From: Akkermansiaceae bacterium
Lineage (GTDB): Bacteria; Verrucomicrobiota; Verrucomicrobiia; Verrucomicrobiales; Akkermansiaceae
DNA: 64,000 nucleotides
NCBI GenBank assembly: GCA_905182475.1
Contig: CAJJBR010000014.1
Location: forward strand, 1 to 64,000
Direction: 5' to 3'
Positions 8,658 to 18,225 of the stretch are shown here, one piece after another. Each line of letters begins with the position of its first letter. Positions within the stretch are counted from its first letter, which is position 1. Below the pieces are notes generated by a model that worked only from the letters and a program-made list of their open reading frames with translations, searched no databases and was not told the DNA's origin. Both the position numbers and the translations under genes were made by a program.

Positions 8658-10205
8658 TTAGCCCAACGGAACCAACCGTTTCGAGGCCTCCGTATCTAAT
8701 GGTTCGCAGAGGCGGTAGCCTTCTCCTTGAGGTGGAAGGGAGAGGAGGAACGCTTCTCGCTCGAAGGGGGAGGGGAAGTCCAGGCCTATGAGGGCGCGGC
8801 CGATGCGCTCGCCGGACTGGCGGTAGTTGAAGTAGGTGAGGTTGGCGTTGCCGGTAAGGCGTTTTGCGAGGAAGTCGTGGAGGGCGCCGGGGCGCTCGTA
8901 GAAGTCGAGGCGAAGGAAGGTGGGGTTTGCGAGAAGATCGCCGCGGAAGGGGATCGCACGGAAGGCGATGTCGGTGGCTCCGGTGATGTCTTCCCAGTCG
9001 AGTCCGGCGGAATCGAGTTTCGCAGGGAGGTCGGCTAGTTTTTGCTGACTGTCGGCGGCGAGGGTAAAGGCGGGCCAGGCGGTGGAGTTATCGGTTTTTC
9101 CGTATTGGAAATCGGTGATGTCGATCTCTGAAAAGCAGTTGTCGAGCAGGGCGAGCATAGCGCCAGGAGTTTCTGGGATGCAGACGCGGAGGGTGCGGCT
9201 GTGGCGAGTGGAGGAACCCTCGGATTGGGCGATGCGGCCGAGTTGGAGGAAATCGACGTTTGCTCCGCAGAGGACGACGAGGACTTTTTTTCCAGCAAGG
9301 TTTTCCTTTTCCGCAAGGGCGGCAGCGAGGCCCATCGCACCGGATGGCTCGGAGATGCACCGAAGGCCTTCCCAGAGGGCGCGTATGGCGGCTGTGACCT
9401 GGGCGTTACTGACGGTGGTAGTGCGGTCAAGGCTGTCTTTGCAGATTTCGAAAGGAAGCGAGCCTGCCTGCTTGACGGCGGTGCCATCGCAGAAGAGATC
9501 GACGGCAGCGAGAGGTATGGGTTTTCCTGCTTCGATTGCGGCCTTCATTGAGGCCTGGCCTTCGCCTTCGACGCCTACGGTCTCGATGTCCGGCCAATAG
9601 GTTTTCAGCCAGGTGGAAACGCCTGCGGCCATACCACCGCCGCCGATCTGGAGGTATACGGTATCGAAGGGGCCGTGGCCAGAGAGAACGATTTCATCGG
9701 CGAGGGTGCCTTGGCCGGCCATGACTTGGAGGTCGTCGTAGGCGTGGATATAGACTGCCTTGGTTTGTGCTTCGTCGTCACGGGCGGCTTTCATGGCCTC
9801 GTCGTAGCTATCTCCGGACAGGTGGATGGAGATGTATTCCGCTCCGTGGGTAAGGACGGCATCCTGCTTCACTTGTGGGGTGGAGCGGGGCATATAGATG
9901 CGGGCGCGGATGCCGAGTTTTTTCGCGGCGAGGGCGACTCCCTGGGCGTGGTTGCCAGCGGAGGCCGTGACGACTCCGCGTGCGGCTTCGACTTCGGTGA
10001 GGGTAGCCATTCGGTTGGCTGCGCCGCGCCATTTGTAGGCTTTGATGGCGGAGAGATCTTCACGTTTTACCCAGATCTCAGGGCCACCGTGTATGGTGAT
10101 TTTCTCCAAGGGGGTAGGCTGACCGAAGTGATAGACGCGCTCGCGGGCAAAGAGGATTTCTTGGCGGAGTTTCCTGTCGAGAGGGAGTTTTTCGTCGCGA
10201 GTCAT
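8658..10205 (-). CDS. ilvA: Threonine ammonia-lyase, biosynthetic (threonine deaminase)
   Basis: The start is set at ATG 10205 (MTRDEKLPLDRK), giving 515 residues, the long biosynthetic form. The PLP fold covers about residues 15-330: KREDLSAIKAYKWRGA holds the Schiff-base lysine, SAGNHAQGVA binds phosphate, and GGGGMAAG is the glycine loop. Two ACT-like domains follow (about 335-510), where isoleucine and valine act as allosteric effectors in known enzymes. The reaction is threonine to 2-oxobutanoate, the first step to isoleucine. A heptad array sits 5 bp before the start and there is no clear Shine-Dalgarno sequence. Confidence 0.94.
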   Translation of the reverse strand: MTRDEKLPLDRKLRQEILFARERVYHFGQPTPLEKITIHGGPEIWVKREDLSAIKAYKWRGAANRMATLTEVEAARGVVTASAGNHAQGVALAAKKLGIRARIYMPRSTPQVKQDAVLTHGAEYISIHLSGDSYDEAMKAARDDEAQTKAVYIHAYDDLQVMAGQGTLADEIVLSGHGPFDTVYLQIGGGGMAAGVSTWLKTYWPDIETVGVEGEGQASMKAAIEAGKPIPLAAVDLFCDGTAVKQAGSLPFEICKDSLDRTTTVSNAQVTAAIRALWEGLRCISEPSGAMGLAAALAEKENLAGKKVLVVLCGANVDFLQLGRIAQSEGSSTRHSRTLRVCIPETPGAMLALLDNCFSEIDITDFQYGKTDNSTAWPAFTLAADSQQKLADLPAKLDSAGLDWEDITGATDIAFRAIPFRGDLLANPTFLRLDFYERPGALHDFLAKRLTGNANLTYFNYRQSGERIGRALIGLDFPSPFEREAFLLSLPPQGEGYRLCEPLDTEASKRLVPLG

Positions 10206-10209
10206 TTGT

Positions 10210-10248
10210 TTAAGGGAGATTGGGGAATGGGGGATTTGAAATTGGATG
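10210..10248. repeat. Heptad-period array upstream of ilvA
   Basis: Consecutive 7-mers TTAAGGG, AGATTGG, GGAATGG, GGGATTT and GAAATTG start at 10210, 10217, 10224, 10231 and 10238. In the ilvA direction they read as CCATTCC-like units. They fill the whole gap between ilvA and the S41 protease stop. Confidence 0.6.
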
Positions 10249-11463
10249 CTATTTTTCAAATGATTTTAGGGCGGCGGCGATGGCGGGGTCTTGCCAGGTG
10301 GTGAGGGATTTTTTTTCTGCTTCGGTGAGAGAGGCGGGGTGGCTTGCACGGCGGAAGTTGGTGCGGTCAGCATCGGTGAAGGGGATTTCGATGTCCGGAG
10401 TGATGCCTTTGTGGTGGGGGGTGTTTCCGGAGGGGGTGTGGTAGGTGGCGATGGTGAGGCGGAGGGCGGTGCCGCCGCCCATGGGGATGATGTTTTGAAC
10501 GGAGCCTTTCCCGTAGCTGAGCTCACCGATGACGGTGGCGCGCTTGAGATCCTGGAGGGCACCGGCTGAAAGCTCGGAGGCGCTGGCGGAGTTCCGGTCG
10601 ATGAGGACGGCTACGGGGTATTCGCGCTTCCGGCGCTGGCGCTCCGGAGTTTTGAGGAATTCCTCGGGCTTATTGCGCTCGCGGACGGAGACGACAGAGG
10701 TGTCGGGAGGGACGAAAAGGCCTAGAATTTTTACTGTTTGGTGGAGATCGCCGCCGCCGTTTTCGCGGAGATCGAGGATGAGGGATTTCATGCCCTCATC
10801 TTCCAGATCATCGAGGGCGGATTCGATTTCTCGGGCGCAGTTAGCGCCGAAGCTGGCGAGGCGGAGGTATCCGATGGTCGGGTGTTTTTTTAGAAGTGCG
10901 GATTCGATTAGAGAGCGTTCTTCGACAAAGCGATGGGTGAGTGTGGTTTCGATTTTTCCCGGTCGCTCGGGGTTGCGAAGGATGAAGGCGGTTTTTTCTC
11001 CGGGAGCGAGTTGAAGGTTGCCTAGGATTTCGGGGAGAGATGCGATATCTGGTTTCGCGCCGTTGATGGAAAGAACGGCCGTGCCGGGGATGATTCCCGC
11101 CTTGTCTGCTGGGCCGGATTTTTCCACTGCGGAGAGGAAGATGTTGTCGGAATCCATGTCGAGGCTCAGGCCGAGTGAGCGGACTTCGTTGTCCAGTTCT
11201 CCTTCTCCGGTTACTAGCTGCTTCATCTCCGGATGAATGAATGAAGAGTGGCGGTCGAGACTGGAGAGCAAGCCGTCGAGCGCGTGGTTGATCATTCTGT
11301 CATAGGTGACCTTGTCTAGATCCGGATGGCGAGCTCGAGCTGTTTCTAATACTTCCACAAAGCGCTCCAGCGCAGGATAGGCGTCTTCTTTCGAATCGGC
11401 AGGGAGAGCCGGTTCGGAGTAAAGCGGGACGAGAGTAGCAAGGAAGAACGAGAGTATTCTCAT
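10249..11463 (-). CDS. S41 family C-terminal processing peptidase
   Basis: A 404-residue protein with an N-terminal signal peptide (MRILSFFLATLVPLYSEPALPA), so periplasmic. A PDZ domain (about 85-165) is followed by the tail-protease core: LILDLRENGGGDL, the catalytic serine in NSASASELSAGAL, and the lysine in GELSYGKGSVQ. Such proteases remove C-terminal tails or degrade tagged envelope proteins. It is rather short for the family and lacks a long C-terminal extension. It lies just upstream of ilvA on the same strand, with no obvious functional link. Confidence 0.93.
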   Translation of the reverse strand: MRILSFFLATLVPLYSEPALPADSKEDAYPALERFVEVLETARARHPDLDKVTYDRMINHALDGLLSSLDRHSSFIHPEMKQLVTGEGELDNEVRSLGLSLDMDSDNIFLSAVEKSGPADKAGIIPGTAVLSINGAKPDIASLPEILGNLQLAPGEKTAFILRNPERPGKIETTLTHRFVEERSLIESALLKKHPTIGYLRLASFGANCAREIESALDDLEDEGMKSLILDLRENGGGDLHQTVKILGLFVPPDTSVVSVRERNKPEEFLKTPERQRRKREYPVAVLIDRNSASASELSAGALQDLKRATVIGELSYGKGSVQNIIPMGGGTALRLTIATYHTPSGNTPHHKGITPDIEIPFTDADRTNFRRASHPASLTEAEKKSLTTWQDPAIAAALKSFEK

Positions 11464-11542
11464 AGGGAACCTGCTACCACCGAATTGGAGGAGAAGGGAG
11501 GAAAAACCGTAAGGACGGGACTGGAGTGGCTATCCAAAACTA

Positions 11543-11587
11543 ACCCTCCAAAAGTAGGATCGCAGAGGATTACAATATTTGGAGGGT
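11543..11587. repeat. 10-bp inverted repeat between two minus-strand genes
   Basis: ACCCTCCAAA at 11543-11552 pairs perfectly with TTTGGAGGGT at 11578-11587 around a 25-base loop. It lies between the sigma-54 regulator stop and the S41 protease start. There is no clean T-run, so it could be a weak terminator or an operator. Confidence 0.5.
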
Positions 11588-11596
11588 AGAAGTAGG

Positions 11597-12946
11597 CTAT
11601 TTCAGGCCGTGCCTTCCCATTAAATTGTAAACGGAGCGTTCCGAAATCCCGAGTTCTCGGGCGGTTTTTGCCTTGTTTTGCCCGGTGCGAATATAGGTCT
11701 GTATGAAGGCCTCTCGTTCGATCTCTTGGAGGGTGAGTCCCGGTTCGGAGAGGGTCTGTTTTGCGCGTGCAGCAGGAGTGGGTGACTCTAGGGCGCCGAT
11801 GATTTCATCGGTATTGATTGTCGGACTGTCGGAAAATGCGGTTGCGCGCTCCAGCACGTTTTCCAGTTGGCGGATGTTGCCCGGCCAGTTGAATTTCTGG
11901 AGAGCTGCTGCTGCGGATTCCGTTAGCGCCCAGGGTTCCGAATTTCTGTTGGCGACGATGCGGGCAAGGATATGCCTGATGATCTGGGGTATATCCTCTT
12001 TGCGTTCACGTAGCGGTGGGATGACCAGTTCGATGATGTTAAGGCGGTAGAAAAGGTCTTCGCGGAAGGTTCCGGCTTCGACCCGGGCATGGAGATCGAC
12101 GTTTGTTGCAGCGATGACCCGGGCGTTGGTTTTGAAAAGCTTGTTGCCTCCGACGCGGAAGAGTTCGCGATCCTGGAGGACGTTGAGAAGTTTTGGTTGA
12201 AGTTCTTGAGGAATGTCGCCGATTTCATCGAGAAAAATAGTGCCTTGGGATGCTTGTTCGAAGCGGCCAGCTCTAGAGGCGCTTGCTCCAGTGAATGCTC
12301 CTTTTTCGTGGCCGAATAATTCGGTTTCCAGAAGTTCGCGGGGCAGTGCCGGACAACTGACGGTGATGAAATTCTCTTGGGCGCGCGGGCTGAGCAAGTG
12401 GATCTGTCTGGCGATGTAGGTTTTCCCCGTTCCGCTTTCACCGGTGAGAAGTATCGTGCTGTTCAGTGAGGCTGCTTTTTCTGCCTGTCGGAAAAGCTGT
12501 TTCATCCTCGGGCTGGAGGTTTCCAAGGATACATTGGGACGTTTCTTTGGAGGTGTGGCTGGTTTTTTCCTCGATTTGGAGGGTTTTACAGTGGCTCTTA
12601 GAAGATCGAAAAGACGCTGGAGTTCGAAGGGTTTTGTTATGTAATCGTTTGCTCCGGCTTTGAGCGCTTGGACGGCTGTCGAGGCGTCATTCGAACCGGT
12701 GAGCATGATGACGGGGACCTCGGGAAATAGTTCGTGGAGTTTACTTATGGTTTCGATCCCGTCCATACCGGGGAGGCCGACATCCATGATTACGGCTTGG
12801 ATCCCGGAGTCGATTAATTCGATCGACTCCTGTCCTGATCGGGCGGCGATAGGGTGCCAGCCGTGATCCTTTGCCGCGATTGCTAGCAAACGTTGGATTG
12901 TGTCGTCGTCGTCGACAATCAGAAGGTTTGAATTGGTAGGACTCAC
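11597..12946 (-). CDS. Sigma-54-dependent response regulator (NtrC family)
   Basis: A 449-residue protein with the full NtrC layout. The receiver domain (about 1-118) has the acidic DDDD pocket and the phospho-site in VIMDVGLPGMDG. The AAA+ domain (about 140-370) has Walker A GESGTGKT, the sigma-54 contact loop GAFTGA, and Walker B TIFLDEIGD. A Fis-type helix-turn-helix sits at the end (KTARELGISERSVYNLMGR). It should activate sigma-54 promoters on phosphorylation. The likely partner is the hybrid kinase encoded next on the same strand. No -24/-12 promoter was recognised nearby. Confidence 0.95.
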   Translation of the reverse strand: MSPTNSNLLIVDDDDTIQRLLAIAAKDHGWHPIAARSGQESIELIDSGIQAVIMDVGLPGMDGIETISKLHELFPEVPVIMLTGSNDASTAVQALKAGANDYITKPFELQRLFDLLRATVKPSKSRKKPATPPKKRPNVSLETSSPRMKQLFRQAEKAASLNSTILLTGESGTGKTYIARQIHLLSPRAQENFITVSCPALPRELLETELFGHEKGAFTGASASRAGRFEQASQGTIFLDEIGDIPQELQPKLLNVLQDRELFRVGGNKLFKTNARVIAATNVDLHARVEAGTFREDLFYRLNIIELVIPPLRERKEDIPQIIRHILARIVANRNSEPWALTESAAAALQKFNWPGNIRQLENVLERATAFSDSPTINTDEIIGALESPTPAARAKQTLSEPGLTLQEIEREAFIQTYIRTGQNKAKTARELGISERSVYNLMGRHGLK

Positions 12947-13062
12947 AGGGAAGAGAGAGTATTGGTCAAAAAGAGTTGGACGGCAACGTAGGATCTAGGT
13001 TACTTGTTTGCAAGGACTCAGGTTTGTTTTTTGTGGCTTATCTCATGCCCTGAGGTGGGATC

Positions 13063-13557
13063 TTATTTCTTCAGTATTTCAGCAAGAGAGCCAAGGAGGG
13101 CTTCTGCGGTGAACGGCTTTTGGAGGAAGTGGCGAACCCCTTCGCCGGAAGTCAATGCGATCTCGCCGTTTGTACGGATACCGCTGACGGCAATGATTTT
13201 TGCTGAGGGGGCAATTTTAAGTATGGCATGTATGGTGCCGACGCCGTCGAGTCCGGGCATCATCATGTCAGTAATAATTACGGAAATATCTGTATAGCTC
13301 CTACGGAAGACCTCAAGGGCATGAACCCCTGACTCCGCTAGGAGAGTATGATATCCGTAGCTTTCGAGGGTTCGCCGGGTCATCTCAAGAATTGCCGGCT
13401 CGTCATCGACAATGAGAATCGTTTCTCCAGTTCCTCGCTGCAGAGATGGCGGAATGGCGGCGGGGCTTTTTGGGGGGGGGAGAGGGCAGCGCAGGAAGAT
13501 GGACACGGATGCGGGTGCCTTTTCCCGGCTCGCTATAGGATCGGATAAAGCCGCCAT
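13063..13557 (-). CDS. Receiver domain of the hybrid kinase, separated by a frameshift
   Basis: This frame encodes a clear receiver domain (TILIVDDEPAI, IITDMMMPGLDG, FLQKPFTAEAL). Its N-terminal stretch up to about PPSLQRGTGE is not an independent start: it is the +1 frame of the kinase gene's 3' end. Removing one C from the 9-C tract (plus-strand G at 13472-13480) would fuse kinase and receiver into one hybrid kinase. A separate protein would need an internal start. The frameshift may be real, phase-variable or a sequencing error. Confidence 0.85.
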   Translation of the reverse strand: MAALSDPIASREKAPASVSIFLRCPLPPPKSPAAIPPSLQRGTGETILIVDDEPAILEMTRRTLESYGYHTLLAESGVHALEVFRRSYTDISVIITDMMMPGLDGVGTIHAILKIAPSAKIIAVSGIRTNGEIALTSGEGVRHFLQKPFTAEALLGSLAEILKK

Positions 13558-16525
13558 GGCTTTTTACGATAGCGAGGGTGGTGGAAAGCCCGAGCCCCGT
13601 GCCTTTTCCTATGCCTTTGGTTGTGAAAAATGGGTCGTAGATCCGGTCAATGTTATCCGGATGGATACCATGCCCGGTGTCTTCTACTTCAATGCATACG
13701 TGGGGGCCGACGGTTGCATCGAGATTGGCAGCGGCGTAATTGCTGTCGATGTTTTCGTTGGAAGCGGAAACGAATAGAGTGCCGCCTTCCGGCATGGCGT
13801 CGCGGGCGTTTACGCAGAGGTTGAGAAGGATCTGGTTTAGCTGCGTGGAGTCCCCGATTACCTGCCAGAGATCGTCCTGTAGTGAAGTCTCGATCCGGAC
13901 GTTTTTTGGGAAAGTGTCCCGTATGACTCCCGAGAGACTGGTTACGATTTCTTTTCCGGAAACGGGCACCCGGCGGCCTTCCACTCCGCGGGCGAAGGAT
14001 AGGATCTGGGAGATCATGTCCGCTCCTCTTCGCGAGCTTTGGGCGATGGCGTCGAGCAGTTCGTTCCCCCTTTCATCACTTACGCTTTTGCGCAGCAGTT
14101 CGATGGACATGGAAATCGGAGCGAGGACGTTGTTCAGATCGTGGGCGAGTCCGCCCGCGAGCGTGCCGATGGATTCGAGTCTCTGGGCGCGTAGGAACTG
14201 GCGTTCGAGGTTTTTGTGTTCGGTGATGTCGGTATTGATCGCGAGGATGGAGACTGGTTTGCCTTTCGCGTCGCGGACAAGGTTCCAGCGGCATTTCACG
14301 ATGAGTGGCTTGCCATCGCTGTTGAGTTGGTGGAGTTCGCCCAGCCATTCGCCGTTTTCCATGGTGGTTGAAAATGCCCGGTCGTATTCATCCGTATTTC
14401 CTTCCAAGAGGTCAAAAGTAGATCTTCCCGAGAGTTCACCGTCGGGTAGTCCGTAGAGCTGCCCGGCGCTCTTGTTCCAAAAGGTGATACGGTGATTTAA
14501 ATCGAAAGTGAGAATGGCGTCGCGCGCCTTGTCGATAAGTGACGCCTGATTAAAAATCCGTGCGTCGGCTTCTTGTTTGGCCATTTCCGAAGCTGCTCTC
14601 TCGGCGAAGATTTGAAGGATCGATATAACCAATGAAGTATCCTCCAGCGGCGATTTAAAAAGGACGGAGAGCACGCCTACGGGTTCATCACGAGAGTTGA
14701 AGAGGGCTACTCCGGCATAGCTCTTGATCCCGAGTTCGATCAGGTAGTGGTCTTCAGGAAAGAGGGTTGAGAGCTTGTCTTTAAATATACAAACGCTATT
14801 GGATCTGACTTCCGAACAAGGCGTTCCCCTGAGGGCGTAAGTTACGTTTTCCTGGAGGACACCTTCGAGCACGAAGGCGAATGTCGTTAGCGAATCGGTC
14901 TCAGTATCAATCTTACCGATAATGCCTGCAGATGCGCCCAGAGCGCTCACCATGTTTTTTGTTAGGAGTTGGTAGAATTGCTTTCCGGCACTGTTTGAAA
15001 CGGTTTGGGCGACTTTGACGATGGTGTCTTGCATCGTCCTTTGCTTGATATTGGTGCGTAGTGCAGAGACACCGAACGCGACGTTATCCGCGAGTTCCTT
15101 GAGAAGTCTTAGCTCGTCGGCACTTATTGCGTTCACGTTTTCAGAGAGTAGCGATATGAATCCGAAGCAGCTTTCGCCATCCTTCAGAGGTAGGCAGACG
15201 ATGCTACGGAAGCCGCGTTCGAGGGCTTCCTCTTTCCAGTGAAATCGGACGTCTTCGTTGCGGATGTCTTCGCAGATCACCGGTTTACCTGTGCGTATGG
15301 TTCTACTTCCGGGGCCGTTTCCGGAAGTGCTAGTCTCGGAATAGCTCAGTTTAATGGAATTGGTAAACCCGCTGTCATCGCCCCATTCAGCTACGGGGAT
15401 GATTGGTTTGTCATCACCCGGGCCAGCAAACCCGACCCATGCCATTTTGTATCCGCCGATATCGGTAGCGATCGTGCAGATGTCGTTGAGTAGTTGCTTC
15501 TCGTCATTCGCGCGGATGAGCATTCGGTTGCACGAGCCGAGCATTTCGAGCGCCCGGTTGAGGGTCTTAAGTTTATATTCGGTTTGCAGGTGGGCGGTCA
15601 TGTCGGACATTCCGCCTATCATTCGGACTGCCTTACCCTCGGAGTCGAAAATGATTTCCGCCTGGTCAATCACATGTGCTAAGGTTCCGTCATTGCGCAG
15701 AAAGCGGTATTCGCAAGTCCAGTGTTTATCGCCTCCTTTGGACGCGGATTCCAGGCTGTGCATGACACGGTCGCGGTCGTCGGAATGAATGCGTTCAGAC
15801 CAGCCTTGTAAGCTTGGTCCCCGTCCTTCTCCCTTAAATCCGAAGAGCTTGGAAAAGCCTTCATTCCACCACAGCACGTCATTGACGATATCCCAGTCCC
15901 ACACAGCATCGTTGGTCGCGGCGGCGGCGGATTTGAATTTCTCGTTACTCTGGAAAAGAGCCCCCGATACCTTGTTTCTTTCGATGGCAAGGCGAATCAA
16001 GTGGCACATCGATTCAATCCTCCGGAGCTTGTTCTCGCTGGGCTTGTAGTGGATCTGATAGAAGGAAGTGATTACTGCCAAAGGCTCCCCGGTCTTGTCG
16101 AGGACTGGGATACTCCAGCAGGATTTGACCCCGTATTTTAGAGCGATTTCCCGGTAGGCGAGGTTATTCGGATCCGTGGCTACGTTTTCCGAAACAACGG
16201 CCTTCCTCAATGTCACCGCCTGCCCGCAGGTTCCGTCCTCCGGGCGGACTTCGAGGCGTTCGAGATCGGCAACCAGATCCTCGGGGAGGCTTGGTGCCGC
16301 AGCCAGCTTTAAGGTAAGATCGGGCTTCTCGACAATTTTGAGGGTGCAGTAGGTGCCTTTCGGTGAAACGCTTTCGATCAACTTCGCCGTTCTGTCGAAA
16401 ATTTCCGCCAAGGATTTTTCCTCAACCACCATTTCCAGTAGCGCGGTATGCGCCATGTAGAATGCGTCGCTACTTGTAGGTTGGTCAGCGTAGTGTTTGT
16501 TCCCGGCCGGAATTTTTTCATTCAC
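13403..16525 (-). CDS. GAF/PAS sensor histidine kinase (hybrid, frameshifted at its 3' end)
   Basis: A 1040-residue protein without membrane segments, so a cytoplasmic sensor. In order: GAF (about 25-185), PAS with PAC (205-325), two further GAF-like domains (345-490 and 505-650), PAS (665-780), HisKA with the phospho-histidine in GGLAHDLNNVLAPI, and HATPase with NLCVNARDAM, DTGHGI and GTGLGLSTT. The last 20 or so residues after HLPALPSPPPKK look unlike a natural end. A receiver domain continues in the next frame, so the intact gene probably spans 13063-16525. The probable output is the adjacent sigma-54 regulator. Confidence 0.92.
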   Translation of the reverse strand: MNEKIPAGNKHYADQPTSSDAFYMAHTALLEMVVEEKSLAEIFDRTAKLIESVSPKGTYCTLKIVEKPDLTLKLAAAPSLPEDLVADLERLEVRPEDGTCGQAVTLRKAVVSENVATDPNNLAYREIALKYGVKSCWSIPVLDKTGEPLAVITSFYQIHYKPSENKLRRIESMCHLIRLAIERNKVSGALFQSNEKFKSAAAATNDAVWDWDIVNDVLWWNEGFSKLFGFKGEGRGPSLQGWSERIHSDDRDRVMHSLESASKGGDKHWTCEYRFLRNDGTLAHVIDQAEIIFDSEGKAVRMIGGMSDMTAHLQTEYKLKTLNRALEMLGSCNRMLIRANDEKQLLNDICTIATDIGGYKMAWVGFAGPGDDKPIIPVAEWGDDSGFTNSIKLSYSETSTSGNGPGSRTIRTGKPVICEDIRNEDVRFHWKEEALERGFRSIVCLPLKDGESCFGFISLLSENVNAISADELRLLKELADNVAFGVSALRTNIKQRTMQDTIVKVAQTVSNSAGKQFYQLLTKNMVSALGASAGIIGKIDTETDSLTTFAFVLEGVLQENVTYALRGTPCSEVRSNSVCIFKDKLSTLFPEDHYLIELGIKSYAGVALFNSRDEPVGVLSVLFKSPLEDTSLVISILQIFAERAASEMAKQEADARIFNQASLIDKARDAILTFDLNHRITFWNKSAGQLYGLPDGELSGRSTFDLLEGNTDEYDRAFSTTMENGEWLGELHQLNSDGKPLIVKCRWNLVRDAKGKPVSILAINTDITEHKNLERQFLRAQRLESIGTLAGGLAHDLNNVLAPISMSIELLRKSVSDERGNELLDAIAQSSRRGADMISQILSFARGVEGRRVPVSGKEIVTSLSGVIRDTFPKNVRIETSLQDDLWQVIGDSTQLNQILLNLCVNARDAMPEGGTLFVSASNENIDSNYAAANLDATVGPHVCIEVEDTGHGIHPDNIDRIYDPFFTTKGIGKGTGLGLSTTLAIVKSHGGFIRSYSEPGKGTRIRVHLPALPSPPPKKPRRHSAISAARNWRNDSHCR

Positions 16526-16566
16526 GTATCCATGCTATGTCGTAGCTGGATTGAGACAAGGGAAAG

Positions 16567-18225
16567 CTATCTTTGTGGCAGGGTAAGGGCAAATATTGCG
16601 CCCTGAGACCCATCCGGCCGCTTCCGGCAGGAAAGCTGCCCTCCCATGGAGCGCGCAAGGCGGCTTGATAGCGCTAGGCCGAGACCTACTCCGGGCTGTG
16701 TCTCGGCGGCTTCTTTCGCTGATTTGTGGAAAGGACGGAAGATGCGCTTGCACTCTTTCCCGGAGATTCCCGGGCCGTGGTCGCAGACGCAGATCTCGGT
16801 ATCCCCGCTTTTGACGGATATTTTGAGGGAAACGACAGGTGGATCGGAAGCTGCCGCGTATTTAGCGGCATTGTCGATGAGGTTGAAAAGGATGTGCTCG
16901 AGGGCGGAGGTGTCGAGCGTGATGCGGAGAGGATCCGTTGGCTGGAAGTCGAGGCGGAGACACGCCGTATCCAAGCGTGATTCGAAACGCTCGCGCATGG
17001 ATTCGAGGGTTTGGTTCAGTTCCACTTCGGAAACGGTGCTGCGTGCGCTGCCACGCTCGATTTTCGAAAATGCGAGGACGTTTTCCACAAGGTGGGAGAG
17101 TCGATCCGCTTCTCGGGAGAGCACGTTCAGGTAGGCGGGGCGCTTTTCCTCGCGGACAGCACCTGTGCTGAGCATGTCGGAATAGAGGCGGAAGGTTGTG
17201 AGCGGGGTCCGCAGTTCGTGGGTCACGGCGGAGACGAACGAAGCGCGGCGGTCACTGAGCTTCATGATGTTTGAGATCAGGAAAAAGGCAGTCAGCAGCG
17301 CGACGAGGGCGGCGATCCAGCCGGCGAAAAGGGAAATCGAGATGGTTCGTGGGATCGATTCCGGTGTTGCCCCGATGCCGCCCGGTGTCAGCTTGAATGG
17401 AAAGGAGGCGAGAATGAACGAGTCGTCCTGTTCGTTTTGCGCCCGTTCGAGGTAGGCTTGGGGAAGGCGCTGCCTGCACTCCGTGAGAAGCAGTTCCTTA
17501 AGTTTATCTTCGTCTACTAGCGATCCCTGGGCGAAGGTTGTGATGGTCATTCCCCTGCGGATTAGGAAAAGCGATCCGTCATACCAGGCTGGCTTAAAAT
17601 CGCTGATTGGGTTGGGGATTTCGCGGTCACTGGGTGTGGGCGCTGGAGCTCTTTTTTGATCGGCATCTTTCTTTTCCGATCCGTAGGTGATGTTCTGTTT
17701 GGATAGTGCTTCGCCAAGCCAGCGAGAACGATTCGCTTTCTCTGCTAGGTTTGCAGCAACTTGCATTTTCTCTCCGCCTCTGAGCTTGCTCTGGGGAGGA
17801 GCTACGTAGGCGTAATATGCCTGGGATTTTCCGGGGGAGTCCGATTGATTCAGGCTGGTTTCCTTTTTCGAAACGAGTCCCGGCACGGCGGTACTACATA
17901 GTGTCAGGGCGGATTCGCTGCCGGTGCCACGTATTGCCGCGCCGTCCTGTGTTTCGAACCGGGCGGTCGTGGGAAGGGTGGTTTCGGGTTCGGAAAGGAA
18001 GAGCTGTGTCGGGATTGCGTTTTCCTCGATCAGGATGGAAGTACCGAGCGAATCCATCTGCCAAAGTGACAGCCTGACCCGTTCTTGGAGCTCTGCGCGG
18101 ATTTCGGCAATGGCGCGGTTATGCTCGGTGGAGATCACGCTGCGAGTCAGCCAAAACATTGCGGCTGCGACCAAGCAGGCGCAGCTCGCAAACACAATCC
18201 AGATCCAGCAGTTCCTGTTTCTCAT
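16567..18225 (-). CDS. Membrane sensor histidine kinase
   Basis: The start is set at ATG 18225 (MRNRNCWIWIVF), giving 552 residues; its ATG overlaps the upstream regulator's TGA (ATGA), a translational-coupling arrangement. Two membrane helices (about 7-27 and around 290-315) enclose a periplasmic sensor region of unknown ligand. HisKA has VTHELRTPLTTFRLYS, and HATPase has NLIDNAAKYA, DHGPGIS and GVGLGLALSSRLA. It pairs with the OmpR-type regulator encoded immediately upstream. No HAMP domain is evident. Confidence 0.93.
   Translation of the reverse strand: MRNRNCWIWIVFASCACLVAAAMFWLTRSVISTEHNRAIAEIRAELQERVRLSLWQMDSLGTSILIEENAIPTQLFLSEPETTLPTTARFETQDGAAIRGTGSESALTLCSTAVPGLVSKKETSLNQSDSPGKSQAYYAYVAPPQSKLRGGEKMQVAANLAEKANRSRWLGEALSKQNITYGSEKKDADQKRAPAPTPSDREIPNPISDFKPAWYDGSLFLIRRGMTITTFAQGSLVDEDKLKELLLTECRQRLPQAYLERAQNEQDDSFILASFPFKLTPGGIGATPESIPRTISISLFAGWIAALVALLTAFFLISNIMKLSDRRASFVSAVTHELRTPLTTFRLYSDMLSTGAVREEKRPAYLNVLSREADRLSHLVENVLAFSKIERGSARSTVSEVELNQTLESMRERFESRLDTACLRLDFQPTDPLRITLDTSALEHILFNLIDNAAKYAAASDPPVVSLKISVKSGDTEICVCDHGPGISGKECKRIFRPFHKSAKEAAETQPGVGLGLALSSRLARSMGGQLSCRKRPDGSQGAIFALTLPQR

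Noticed and set aside
8727-10304. Plus-strand ORFs rich in Gly/Val/Glu over ilvA
   Set aside because: They are frame shadows produced by the GC-rich third positions of ilvA on the opposite strand.
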